A DNA stretch of 64,000 nt from Streptomyces cupreus (GCF_014257025.1 NZ_JACMSF010000023.1:1-64000); one strand, 5' to 3'; counted from the first letter of the stretch, positions 25,040 through 33,068 are shown. The notes: a model not told the origin generated them from the letters alone. Program-made: numbers and translations.

Positions 25040-25714
25040 TCACACCGTGATCCGGCGCCCACTGAGGACGCGGGGCTCGATCCGTATCCACAGCGTGCGC
25101 GGGCCGCCCGCCCAGGGCGCGCTGTACGCCCGCTCGTCGAGGCGGCGCACTTCCGCAAGGTCGGTCACAGCCTTGGCGTACCCGCGGACGAGGACGCTCC
25201 AGCCGCTGCTGAAGGCATCGTCGACACGGTCGACCTCGAAGGCCACCTGGCAGCCTGCCGCCAGCGCGGGTGTCGCTCCCGGAGCGGTCCGGAAGACGAT
25301 CGCGCCGTCCACGACGGTGTAGTTGACGGGGACCACGACGGGTCCGGTCGCGGTGGGCACGGCCAGGTGTCCCACGCCGTGGCTGGAGAACAGGGCGCGG
25401 CACTGGTCGGCCGTGAGCTCGCTGAACTCGGCGTGGCGAGCGGCCCGGCCCGGTCCGGGCGGCCGTTCGGCGTCGCCCCCGGTCAGCTCCGTCACCGTGG
25501 TCTGCAGGGCCCCCGCCAGCCGCATGAGCGCCCCGATGCCCGGTGCCGCCACCGGCTGCTCCTCCAGGAAGCGGAGATAGCTGGGGGCCATGCCGGCCCG
25601 CGCGGCCGTCTCCTCACGGGAGAGGCCGAGTCGGGTGCGCCGGAGCGCGAGGCGTCGTCCGAGGTCGCCCACGGGCAAGGGCTCGGCCGCCGTCCACGGG
25701 ATCTGTTCGGTCAT
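25040..25714 (-). CDS. XRE helix-turn-helix fused to PNPOx-like split barrel
   Basis: 224 residues. N-terminal XRE/Cro-type DNA-binding domain at about 17-75 (LGRRLALRRTRLGLSREETA, ARAGMAPSYLRFLEE), then a PNPOx-like flavin barrel at about 95-215 (HGVGHLAVPTATGPVVVPVN, VAFEVDRVDDAFSSGWSVLV, RGYAKAV). The combination suggests a transcription factor with a flavin or F420 sensory domain (inference). ATG 25714 after GGAGGAGGCGACGGGCC. Divergent from the STAS gene, with palindromes between. Confidence 0.85.
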   Translation of the reverse strand: MTEQIPWTAAEPLPVGDLGRRLALRRTRLGLSREETAARAGMAPSYLRFLEEQPVAAPGIGALMRLAGALQTTVTELTGGDAERPPGPGRAARHAEFSELTADQCRALFSSHGVGHLAVPTATGPVVVPVNYTVVDGAIVFRTAPGATPALAAGCQVAFEVDRVDDAFSSGWSVLVRGYAKAVTDLAEVRRLDERAYSAPWAGGPRTLWIRIEPRVLSGRRITV

Positions 25715-25799
25715 GGCCCGTCGCCTCCTCCTGTCGGCCCCCCGGACCGCTGAACTCCCCCCGTTCCTCAAGCGTGTGCGGGCCCATGGGGTTCCGCAT

Positions 25800-25813
25800 G
25801 GGCCGGTCGGTCC
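25800..25813. promoter_or_regulatory. OsdR/DevR-type palindrome before XRE-PNPOx gene
   Basis: GGGCCGGTCGGTCC, 12 of 14, 86 nt before the XRE-PNPOx start. A weaker dyad, GGTCCGTACGGCCC (11 of 14), follows at 25851-25864. Confidence 0.55.
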
Positions 25814-25882
25814 CGGTGTGCGCGCCGGTCGGGGTCGATTCCGGTGGAGAGGTCCGTACGGCCCCATCGGACCGGCGGGGCG

Positions 25883-25896
25883 GGGCCGACCGGCCC
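25883..25896. promoter_or_regulatory. OsdR/DevR-type palindrome before STAS gene
   Basis: GGGCCGACCGGCCC, 13 of 14, 36 nt before the STAS gene. This is closer to the start than the other sites, so the leader is probably short here. Confidence 0.6.
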
Positions 25897-25932
25897 TTCC
25901 GCCACACCGGCCGCATCCGGTTGTATCCGACC

Positions 25933-26325
25933 ATGTCCGAGAACCTCACCCGGTCCAAGCCGCCGCTCTCGGAGCGCGTCGAGGCGGAGGCGACCGTCGT
26001 GGCAGTGCGTGGCGAACTCGACCTGCAGTCGGCACCGCTGCTGACCGCCAGGCTCGACGCGCTGACCGCCGGCCCGGGCCCGGACCTGGTGCTCGATCTG
26101 CGGGACGTGTCCTTCGTCGACTGCAGCGGGCTGGGTGTCCTGTGCCGGACCAGGGCGCGTGCCCTCGCCCGGCACGGCCGGTTGCGGCTGGTCACGGAGA
26201 GCCCAGGTCTGCTGCGGGTGCTGCGCGTCACCGGCCTGTCCGGCGTCTTCGAGCTGTATCCCCGGCTGTCGGACGCGCTCGCCGGGGTGTCGAGGCGGGA
26301 CTCGGCCTCGACGGCCGCCGGCTGA
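25933..26325 (+). CDS. STAS-domain anti-sigma-factor antagonist
   Basis: 130 residues, SpoIIAA/RsbV type: VVAVRGELDLQSAPLLTARL, DLVLDLRDVSFVDCSGLGVL with the phosphorylatable Ser65 in D-C-S-G. Such proteins bind an anti-sigma kinase and free a sigma factor when unphosphorylated. No partner kinase or sigma factor gene adjoins. ATG 25933. Probably co-transcribed with the broken membrane-protein gene 51 nt downstream. Confidence 0.9.
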   Translation: MSENLTRSKPPLSERVEAEATVVAVRGELDLQSAPLLTARLDALTAGPGPDLVLDLRDVSFVDCSGLGVLCRTRARALARHGRLRLVTESPGLLRVLRVTGLSGVFELYPRLSDALAGVSRRDSASTAAG

Positions 26326-26375
26326 TCCGGCCCCCATGCCGGCCGGCAGCGCGCACGACGAGGAGGTGCGGCCCG

Positions 26376-26956
26376 ATGGACGGCACGCAATGCGCGAAGC
26401 TGCGGATGTGGCGCTGGCGGAGCAACCCGCTGCGCCGACGCGACGACATCGTCGAGGCATGGATCGTGCCGGCCGTATGGGTGGTCGTGGTCGCGGGCGG
26501 CGCCCTCGCCGGGCTCGTGACGGCCCGCGCCGCCGACCAGGTGTTCGCCGAGCAGCGCGGCGAACGTCACCCGACCCGGGCCGTGCTGCCGGCCGACGCC
26601 CCAAGGCGGCGACGTCGGCAGGACCGGGGAGCGGACAGGCCTTGGCCGAGGTCCGTTGGACGTCCGACGACGGCACCAAGCGGACGGACGAGACCCTGGT
26701 GGCCAGGGGCCAGAGAGCCGGTGCCGAGATCGTCGTGTGGCTGGACGGCCGCGGCGCTCTTGCAGGCGAGCCGCCGAGTCCGACCGAGGCCGCGGTGGAG
26801 GCCGGTGTCCTGGGGTCGGCCGCCGCGCCGGCCCTCACGGGCGCGGTGTTCGGTGTCGGCGCGCTGGTCCGGTGGCGACTGGACCGGCGGCGCCTGGAGC
26901 GCTGGGGCCGGGGGTGGGAGCTGGTGGGGCCCGAGTGGCGGCGCCAGACCGGTTGA
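26376..26956 (+). pseudogene. Rv1733c-like membrane protein gene with one frameshift
   Basis: From ATG 26376 (AGGAGG ribosome site at 26361) the frame gives WRWRSNPLRRRDDIVEAWIV and a transmembrane helix, as in actinobacterial Rv1733c-type proteins. Near 26603 the reading must step back one base (consistent with loss of one nucleotide in a CCCC-AA run) to continue as GQALAEVRWTSDDGTKRTDE, a second helix (LTGAVFGVGALVRW) and the end WELVGPEWRRQTG. An intact paralogue at 48856 has the same layout. Rv1733c is a DosR-regulon antigen. Either a recent pseudogene or a sequencing error. Confidence 0.75.
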
Positions 26957-26958
26957 CG

Positions 26959-26980
26959 TGACCGGTGTCGCGGCCGGTCA
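26959..26980. terminator. Hairpin between convergent genes
   Basis: TGACCGG (26959-26965), 8-nt loop, CCGGTCA (26974-26980); the right arm includes the LysR stop codon. It lacks a U-run, as usual in Streptomyces. It may end transcription in both directions. Confidence 0.5.
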
Positions 26981-27832
26981 GTCGCCCCGGTACAGAGCGG
27001 TGAGCAGTTCCACCGCCGCCTGGGTGGCGGGGTGCGGATCGTCCCGCCACCAGGCGAGCCGTACCGCGATGGGCTCGGTGTCCCGCACCGGCCGGTAGAC
27101 CACGCCGGGGCGCGGGTACTGGTGGGAGGTCGCCTCCGCGGTCATACCGACACACCGTCCGGTGGCGATCACAGTGAGCCAGTCGTCGACGTCGTGGGTC
27201 TCCTCGGTGGCCGGCCTGGCACCCGGCGGCCACAGCTCGGCGGTGGTGGTGCCGGTACGGCGGTCGACGAGCAGGGTACGTCCGGCGAGATCGGCGAGCC
27301 GCACCGAGCGCCGCCTGGCCAGCGGGTCGTCGTCGGCCACGGCGCACAGCCGCCGTTCCAGCCCCACGAGGGCCGAGTCGAACCGGCGGTCGTCCAGCGG
27401 CCGACGCACGACGGACAGGTCGCAGGCACCCTCCGCGAGGCCCGCGGTGGGCGAGTTGACACGGACCAGCTGGAGATCGGTCCCGGCGTGCGCCGCGGCC
27501 CAGCGGCGCTGGAAGGCGGAGGTGTGCCGGCCGAGGGCGGCCCAGGCGTACCCGATGCGCAGCCGCTCATGGCCGGAAGTGGCCTCCCGGACCAGGTCGT
27601 CCACCTCGCCGAGCACTCGGCGGGCATGTGCCAGCACCCGTTGCCCGGTCCCCGTCGGGGTCACTTCCCGGGAGGTGCGACGCAACAGCCGTACGCCCAG
27701 GGCGCGTTCGAGGGAGGCCAGGGTGCGCGAAACGGCGGCCTGGGAGATGCCCAGCGCGATGGCCGCGTCGGTGAAGGTGCCTTCGTCGACAATCGCGACG
27801 AGGCAGCGCAGCTGGCGGAGCTCCACATCCAT
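26978..27832 (-). CDS. LysR-family transcriptional regulator
   Basis: 284 residues: N-terminal winged helix (LRQLRCLVAIVDEGTFTDAA, ISQAAVSRTLASLERALGVR) and a periplasmic-binding-like effector domain. ATG 27832. Divergent from the EamA exporter with 44 bp between, containing an AT-rich stretch and a TGCAT-rich dyad around 27861-27879, so it most likely regulates that transporter. The effector is unknown. It marks the end of the palindrome-rich island. Confidence 0.9.
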   Translation of the reverse strand: MDVELRQLRCLVAIVDEGTFTDAAIALGISQAAVSRTLASLERALGVRLLRRTSREVTPTGTGQRVLAHARRVLGEVDDLVREATSGHERLRIGYAWAALGRHTSAFQRRWAAAHAGTDLQLVRVNSPTAGLAEGACDLSVVRRPLDDRRFDSALVGLERRLCAVADDDPLARRRSVRLADLAGRTLLVDRRTGTTTAELWPPGARPATEETHDVDDWLTVIATGRCVGMTAEATSHQYPRPGVVYRPVRDTEPIAVRLAWWRDDPHPATQAAVELLTALYRGD

Positions 27833-27876
27833 GACTCAAGCGTATAGATATTTCCGCTCGTGCATTTTGTGCATGC

Positions 27877-28824
27877 ATGACGGGACCTCACCATGCCTGC
27901 ATGAGCGCGCGAACCGCACCCGTCTCCGCCCCCGAAGTCCCCGCCGCACGCCCCGAGTCCCCCGCGGTCGGCCTCGTCGGCGTGGCCACGATGCTCGGCA
28001 GCGGCCTCGCCAACCAGACCGGTGCCGCGATCGGATCGCTCGCCTTCCCGGTGCTCGGCCCGGTCGGCGTCGTCGCGGTACGCCAGTACGTCGCCGCCGT
28101 CGTCCTGCTGGCCGTCGGCAGGCCGCGGCTGCGCGCCTTCACCTGGCGGCAGTGGTGGCCGGTCATGCTGCTGGCCGTCGTGTTCGGCACCATGAACCTG
28201 TCGCTGTACACCGCGATCGACCGGATCGGTCTGGGCCTGGCGGTGACCCTGGAGTTCCTCGGCCCGCTCGCCATCGCCCTGGCCGGCTCGCGTCGGCGGG
28301 CGGACGCCCTGTACGCGGTGCTCGCCGCCGCGGGCGTCGTGGTCCTGATGCGGCCGCGGCCCTCCGCCGACTACGTCGGTATGACCCTGGGCCTGCTGGC
28401 CGCCGTCTGCTGGGCGTCGTACATCCTGCTGAACCGGACCGTCGGGCAGCGCGTCCCGGGCGCGCAGGGGTCGGGGGCCGCGGCGGCACTGTCCGCGCTG
28501 CTGTTCCTGCCGGTCGGCGTCGTGCTCGCGGTACGGCAGCCGCCGACGGCCGAGGCCATCGCCTGCGCCGTCGCGGCGGGAATCCTCTCCTCGGCCGTCC
28601 CCTACCTCGCGGACGTGTTCACCCTGCGCCACGTCCCGGCCCGGGCCTTCGGGCTGTTCATGAGCGTCAATCCAGTCCTCGCCGCACTCGTCGGCCTCGT
28701 GGGCCTCGGCCAGGGCCTGGGCTGGGCGGAGTGGGGCGGCATCGGGGCGATCGTCACGGCCAACGCCCTCGCTCTCCGCGGAAGGGGCACCGGCAGCGGG
28801 ACGGCCGACGGCTCAGGGACGTAG
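27877..28824 (+). CDS. EamA/RhtA-type drug/metabolite exporter
   Basis: About 315 residues with ten predicted membrane helices in two EamA repeats (SGLANQTGAAIGSLAFPVLG, PVGVVAVRQYVAAVVLLAVG; YTAIDRIGLGLAVTLEFLGP; second half SAVPYLADVFTLRHVPARAF). RhtA relatives export homoserine, threonine or other amino acids; the substrate is not predictable. The start is ambiguous: ATG 27877 or ATG 27901 (MSARTAPV), and neither has a good ribosome site, so a leaderless mRNA is possible. Controlled presumably by the divergent LysR. Confidence 0.88.
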   Translation: MTGPHHACMSARTAPVSAPEVPAARPESPAVGLVGVATMLGSGLANQTGAAIGSLAFPVLGPVGVVAVRQYVAAVVLLAVGRPRLRAFTWRQWWPVMLLAVVFGTMNLSLYTAIDRIGLGLAVTLEFLGPLAIALAGSRRRADALYAVLAAAGVVVLMRPRPSADYVGMTLGLLAAVCWASYILLNRTVGQRVPGAQGSGAAAALSALLFLPVGVVLAVRQPPTAEAIACAVAAGILSSAVPYLADVFTLRHVPARAFGLFMSVNPVLAALVGLVGLGQGLGWAEWGGIGAIVTANALALRGRGTGSGTADGSGT

Positions 28825-28870
28825 CCCGTCGTACGGGGGCTCAAGGGCGCGCGCCCGATCAGCGCTTCCC

Positions 28871-29161
28871 TCAGATCGACCAACCGACCGCCGGCCCGTA
28901 CACCTGCCCGGGCTCGGAAGCCCCCATGGCCTCGATGTCGTGCGTGGCTGCGTCCACCAGCTGCCCGGCAAGGTCGTGCAGGGCGCGGCCCGCCGCCAAC
29001 TCGTCACCGATCTCCGGGACATCCATGTCCGCGGGGTTGCGGTGCGCGGTCCCGCGGCCGGTGAGCGACGTGCTCCCGGTGTCCAGTACCACCCGTGCCT
29101 TGGTCGTTCCCGCCTCCTCGAAGAGGTGGAGGCGAACCTTCCATTCCGCTGTGTGGGACAT
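28871..29161 (-). CDS. DUF1876 protein (Rv1738 family)
   Basis: 96 residues: WKVRLHLFEEAGTTKARVVL, DTGSTSLTGRGTAHRNPADM, VPEIGDELAAGRALHDLAGQ. DUF1876 has a double-stranded-RNA-binding-like fold. The mycobacterial member Rv1738 is a DosR-regulated protein with structural resemblance to ribosome hibernation factors. ATG 29161 after CGAGGAGG. Upstream there is only a weak dyad, CGGCCGGTCCGCCG (29225-29238, 10 of 14). It lies outside the main island but belongs to it in theme. Confidence 0.85.
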   Translation of the reverse strand: MSHTAEWKVRLHLFEEAGTTKARVVLDTGSTSLTGRGTAHRNPADMDVPEIGDELAAGRALHDLAGQLVDAATHDIEAMGASEPGQVYGPAVGWSI

Positions 29162-29308
29162 CGTGTCCTCCTCGTCTCGACGGCGACTGCCACCTCCGCA
29201 CGTATCCCTTCCATGTTCGAACGGCGGCCGGTCCGCCGCACGAGGCCGAAGGTCCTGCGCGCGTCTCGACGACCCGGCCGATGAGGCTCGGGTTCTCCTC
29301 GGTCGAGT

Positions 29309-29359
29309 TCGTCGAAGTCAGCACTGCTCGTCGAAGTCAGTTCTCTTCGTCGAAGCTGG
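29309..29359. repeat. Three imperfect 19-bp tandem repeats at a gene end
   Basis: TCGTCGAAGTCAG at 29309 and 29328, and TCGTCGAAGCTGG at 29347, spaced exactly 19 bp. The third copy lies in the last codons of the neighbouring dehydrogenase, so its C-terminal Phe-Asp-Glu coding end has been copied twice into the intergenic DNA. Confidence 0.7.
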
Positions 29360-30221
29360 CGAAGTAGGCCGCGGCCATGTCCTCGTCGCCGTGCCCCTGG
29401 GCGGCGGCCCGCTCCAGCCGGGCAGCACCCGCGGCGGCGACGTCCAGACGTAGCCCGCCCCGCTCGCCCGCCTCCACGATCAGCCGGGCGTCCTTTGCGG
29501 CGGTCGTCACCGCGAACTGGGCCGGGGAGAGCCTGTCCTCCAGGATCAGCCCGGACTTGGCGCGCAGATAGCCCATGTCGAGCGGGCCGCCCTCGATGAG
29601 GTCGAAGAAGTTCTGCGGGTCCACGTCGAGGGCCCGGGACAGGGCGAGCATCTCCCCGGCCGCTGCGGTGACCGCGATGACCCAGCTGTTGGCGACCAGC
29701 TTCAGCCGGGTCGCGGTGCCCGCCCCGCCGTCCTCGCCGGTCCACACCGTACGGGCGCCGACGGCGTCGAAGACCGGCGTGACCTTCTCCCGGCCGCCCA
29801 CGGGCCCGGCCGCCAGCACGGTGAGCTGACCGGCTTCGGCGGGCTGGCGGGTGCCGAGCACGGGGGCGTCGTAGAAGGCGAGCCGGTGCTCGCGGGCGAA
29901 GTCGGCCAGGGCGCCGAGGCCATCGATGCCGGCGGTGGTCGACTGCACCCAGGCGGTGCCGGGGCGCAGTGCGGGGGCGGCCTGGCGCATCACGTCCAGG
30001 GCGGCGGGACCGTCGTGCAGCATCGTCAGGACGACATCGGCGTCCTGCGCGGCCTCGGCGGGCGTGTCGGCGACGAACACGCCGTCGGGGGCGAGCGGTT
30101 CGGCCTTGGCCCGGGTGCGGTTCCAGGCGCGGACGGTGTGCCGGGCGCGGGCGAGGTTGCGGGCCATCGCGGCCCCCATGATCCCGGTGCCCAGCACCGC
30201 GACGGTGAGCTTGTCGGTCAT
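29337..30221 (-). CDS. 3-hydroxyisobutyrate-dehydrogenase-like NAD(P) oxidoreductase
   Basis: 294 residues. Beta-hydroxyacid dehydrogenase family: dinucleotide fold VAVLGTGIMGAAMARNLARA, substrate motif FYDAPVLGTRQPAEAGQLTV (family DAPVSGG-like), and catalytic-lysine region ATRLKLVANSWVIAV (Lys in the KL-x-x-N motif). It oxidises or reduces a beta-hydroxy acid or imine; the substrate is unknown. ATG 30221 after AGGAAGG. The stop lies in a 19-bp repeat. Confidence 0.88.
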   Translation of the reverse strand: MTDKLTVAVLGTGIMGAAMARNLARARHTVRAWNRTRAKAEPLAPDGVFVADTPAEAAQDADVVLTMLHDGPAALDVMRQAAPALRPGTAWVQSTTAGIDGLGALADFAREHRLAFYDAPVLGTRQPAEAGQLTVLAAGPVGGREKVTPVFDAVGARTVWTGEDGGAGTATRLKLVANSWVIAVTAAAGEMLALSRALDVDPQNFFDLIEGGPLDMGYLRAKSGLILEDRLSPAQFAVTTAAKDARLIVEAGERGGLRLDVAAAGAARLERAAAQGHGDEDMAAAYFASFDEEN

Positions 30222-30257
30222 GACGTTCGCCTTCCTGTCTCGTCCTCGGCTGTGGCG

Positions 30258-30540
30258 TCAGCGGCGCGCGGCGCCGACCAGACCGTCCAGCCATGCCTGG
30301 TGGCCGTTGAGCATCGGGTTCGGCCGTGGCGGGCTCGCCGAGCCGCGTCTCCTGGGTGAGGATCCGTACCCGGCCACCGGGAAGATCCTCCACCAGCCAG
30401 GCGTGCAGCACATCCAGACGCTCCGCCGGGGTGCCGTCCTGCTTCGCACACCGCCGCCCGGGGCCTGCCGCGGGTGGAGGTGTCGGTCAGGCAGCGCCAG
30501 ACCGGGGCGGCGGTGACGCCCCGCACGATCACCTCGTTGA
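30258..30540 (-). pseudogene. SRPBCC (AHSA1-like) gene remnant
   Basis: Broken pieces in several frames: VIVRGVTAAPVWRCLTDTST, LHAWLVEDLPGGRVRILTQE then TRLGEPA, and finally RPNPMLNGHQAWLDGLVGAA ending in ARR and stop. These are the start and C-terminal segments of an Aha1-type SRPBCC lipid/ligand-binding protein with the central part lost and at least two frameshifts. ArsR-SRPBCC pairs are a common operon, and the ArsR gene just upstream overlaps its start. Confidence 0.75.
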
Positions 30541-30873
30541 GTCGCCGCGCAGCACCAGGTCGAGCAGACCGGGGAAGCGCGCCTCGAACTCCTCGCGCCG
30601 CAGCCGGTTGACCCGCTTGGGCCCCTCGTCCCGCTGCTCGACCAGACCGGCGCCGCGCAGCACGGAGAAGTGGTGGCTGAGCGCGGCCTTGCCGACCGGC
30701 ACGTCGAAGCTGCCGCAACTGCGCGACCAGTCGGCGGAGCCCGCCAGCTCACGGATGAGCTGCATCCGCACCGGGTCCGCGACCGCGGACAGCGCGGTCT
30801 GGACGGAGACGTCCTCGGGATCCGTGTGCACCGGTGCGGTGCGATGACCGCCGCCCGCCGCCTGGTTCGCCAT
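30529..30873 (-). CDS. ArsR-family transcriptional regulator
   Basis: 114 residues, one winged-helix domain: ALSAVADPVRMQLIRELAGS, VGKAALSHHFSVLRGAGLVE, QRDEGPKRVNRLRREEFEAR. There is no obvious metal-binding cysteine cluster, so it probably senses a small molecule rather than arsenic. ATG 30873. Divergent from the quinone oxidoreductase; the operator candidate lies between. Its original partner, an SRPBCC gene, is destroyed. Confidence 0.88.
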   Translation of the reverse strand: MANQAAGGGHRTAPVHTDPEDVSVQTALSAVADPVRMQLIRELAGSADWSRSCGSFDVPVGKAALSHHFSVLRGAGLVEQRDEGPKRVNRLRREEFEARFPGLLDLVLRGDSTR

Positions 30874-30924
30874 GCCCCGCTCCCGATGCCGCTTGCCGAG
30901 TGTTCGATGCGTATCTTACAGTCC

Positions 30925-30950
30925 GAGTGTTCGCTTCCGATTGAACACTC
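30925..30950. promoter_or_regulatory. Probable ArsR operator
   Basis: Perfect inverted repeat GAGTGTTC (30925-30932), 10-nt spacer, GAACACTC (30943-30950). A third copy, GAGTGTTC, is at 30898-30905. It is in an AT-rich promoter stretch between arsR and the quinone oxidoreductase. Confidence 0.65.
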
Positions 30951-30982
30951 ATGTGGACACGTCACAGAAGGGCCGTTCCGTC

Positions 30983-31960
30983 ATGCGCGCAGTCGAGTTC
31001 CAGGAGTACGGCGATCCCGAGGTGCTGAAGGTCGTGGAGGCCGACATCCCGGAGCCGGGGCCCGGCCAAGTGACCATCGACACCGCCTATGTCGGCGTGA
31101 ACTTCGCGGACGTCAAGGCACGGGCCGAGGGGTACCGGGTGGATGCGCTGCCCTTCCGCCCGGGCCTGGAGGTCTCCGGGCGGATCAGGGCCGTGGGCGA
31201 GGGCGTCGAGGGCCTGCGCCCGGGGCAGGAGGTCGCCGCCCTCGTCGGCGGCGGCGCCTACGCGGAGGTGGTCGCCGCCGATGCCGCGACCGTCTTCCCG
31301 CTCCCCGAGGGCCTGGGTCTGCGCACGGCGGCCACGCTCCCCACGGTCGTGCCGACGGTGCACGCCCTGCTGCACGAGGTGGGGCGGCTGCGCGCCGGAG
31401 AGACCGTGCTGGTGCACGGCGCGGCGGGCGGCATCGGCACCGTGGCCGGGCAGCTCGCCCGGGCGGCGGGTGCCGGGGCGGTGTACGGCGTCGCCTCCTC
31501 GGCGAGCAAGGCCGAGTACGCCCTCAAGCACGGCTACGACGAGGTGTTCACCGCCGACACCTTCCCCGAGGACATCCGCCGCGCCACCGGCGGCCGGGGC
31601 GTGGACCTCGTCCTGGACCCGGTCGGCGGCGACACCCTGCGCCGCGGCCTCGACAGCCTCGCCGTCTACGGCCGCCTGGTGTCCTTCGGCAACGCGAGCG
31701 GCGCCGGGCCCTGGCACGTCGGACAGCCCGAGCTCTACGCACAGGGCCGCTCCGTCGCGGGCTTCTCCATCCTGGCCCTCGCCCAGTCGGGCCCCGGAGC
31801 ACTGCGCGCACTCGCCGAGCGTGCCTTCCGCACGGTCACCGACGGCACCGTGAGCCTGCCGATCACCGCGGAGTTCCCGCTGTCGGACGCTGCCGGAGCG
31901 CATCGGCTCATGGGCGGACGTACGTCCACGGGCAAGCTGGTGCTGCGGACGGCCGACTGA
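30983..31960 (+). CDS. Zinc-less quinone oxidoreductase (MDR family)
   Basis: 325 residues. NADPH:quinone-reductase-like medium-chain protein: YVGVNFADVKARAEGY, VLVHGAAGGIGTVAGQLARA nucleotide loop, and GGRGVDLVLDPVGGD. No zinc ligands. It reduces quinones or other conjugated carbonyls. ATG 30983 (MRAVEFQEYGDPEVLKVVEA), preceded by AGAAGGG. It is divergent from arsR and likely repressed by it. Confidence 0.9.
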   Translation: MRAVEFQEYGDPEVLKVVEADIPEPGPGQVTIDTAYVGVNFADVKARAEGYRVDALPFRPGLEVSGRIRAVGEGVEGLRPGQEVAALVGGGAYAEVVAADAATVFPLPEGLGLRTAATLPTVVPTVHALLHEVGRLRAGETVLVHGAAGGIGTVAGQLARAAGAGAVYGVASSASKAEYALKHGYDEVFTADTFPEDIRRATGGRGVDLVLDPVGGDTLRRGLDSLAVYGRLVSFGNASGAGPWHVGQPELYAQGRSVAGFSILALAQSGPGALRALAERAFRTVTDGTVSLPITAEFPLSDAAGAHRLMGGRTSTGKLVLRTAD

Positions 31961-32075
31961 GCCCGGCCGCCACACTCACCGACGGCTCCTCCCCCGCACG
32001 TGACCTTCCCCGCCGCAAGGTCGATACTGCCGACAGCGGTCCGGAAGCTGTCTGCCAGCTCACCAGGAGGTACCC

Positions 32076-33068
32076 ATGAGGATGCTCATCAACGTCCCGG
32101 AGACCGTCGTCGCCGACGCGCTGCGCGGTCTGGCTGCCGCCCATCCCGAACTGACCGTGGACGTCGAGAACCGGGTGATCGTACGGGGGGACGCGCCCGT
32201 GGCCGGAAAGGTCGCCCTCGTCTCCGGCGGCGGGTCGGGGCACGAGCCGCTGCACGGCGGGTTCGTGGGACCCGGGATGCTGTCGGCGGCCTGCCCCGGC
32301 GAGGTGTTCACCTCTCCGGTGCCGGACCAGATGGTGCGCGCCGCGGCGGCCGTGGACAGCGGCGCGGGCGTGCTGTTCATCGTGAAGAACTACACCGGCG
32401 ACGTCCTCAACTTCGACATGGCCGCCGAACTCGCCGAGGACGAGGGCATCCAGGTGGCGAAGGTGCTCGTCGACGACGACGTGGCGGTCACCGACAGCCT
32501 CTACACGGCAGGGCGCCGGGGCACGGGCGCGACGCTGTTCGTGGAGAAGATCGCGGGCGCGGCGGCCGACGAGGCCATGCCGCTGGAGCGCGTGCAGTCG
32601 ATCGCCCGTCAGGTCAACGAGAACTCCCGCAGCTTCGGGGTGGCGCTCAGCGCCTGCACCACCCCCGCCAAGGGCAGCCCCACCTTCGATCTGCCCTCCG
32701 GCGAGCTGGAGCTCGGCATCGGCATCCACGGCGAACCGGGCCGTGAGCGGCGCCCCATGATGACCTCGGGCGAGATCGCCGACTTCGCGGTGAACGCGAT
32801 CCTGGAGGACATGGTCCCGCGCAACCCCGTGCTGGTCCTGGTCAACGGCATGGGCGCGACCCCGCTGCTGGAGCTGTACGGCTTCAACGCCGAGGTCCAG
32901 CGGATGCTCACCGCACGCGGGGTCGCCGTCGCCCGCACTCTCGTCGGCAACTACGTCACGTCCCTCGACATGGCCGGCGCCTCGGTCACCCTGTGCCAGG
33001 TCGACGAGGAACTGTTGCGTCTGTGGGACGCGCCGGTGAAGACGGCCGGGCTGCGCTGGGGCATGTGA
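32076..33068 (+). CDS. dhaK: Dihydroxyacetone kinase subunit DhaK
   Basis: 330 residues. Binds dihydroxyacetone covalently on His218 (GIGIHGEPG), with SGGGSGHEPLHGGFVG and FIVKNYTGDVLNFDMAAELA typical of DhaK. It works with DhaL-ADP and the phosphotransferase protein DhaM to make dihydroxyacetone phosphate from phosphoenolpyruvate. ATG 32076 after CCAGGAGGTACCC. First gene of dhaKLM. Confidence 0.95.
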   Translation: MRMLINVPETVVADALRGLAAAHPELTVDVENRVIVRGDAPVAGKVALVSGGGSGHEPLHGGFVGPGMLSAACPGEVFTSPVPDQMVRAAAAVDSGAGVLFIVKNYTGDVLNFDMAAELAEDEGIQVAKVLVDDDVAVTDSLYTAGRRGTGATLFVEKIAGAAADEAMPLERVQSIARQVNENSRSFGVALSACTTPAKGSPTFDLPSGELELGIGIHGEPGRERRPMMTSGEIADFAVNAILEDMVPRNPVLVLVNGMGATPLLELYGFNAEVQRMLTARGVAVARTLVGNYVTSLDMAGASVTLCQVDEELLRLWDAPVKTAGLRWGM

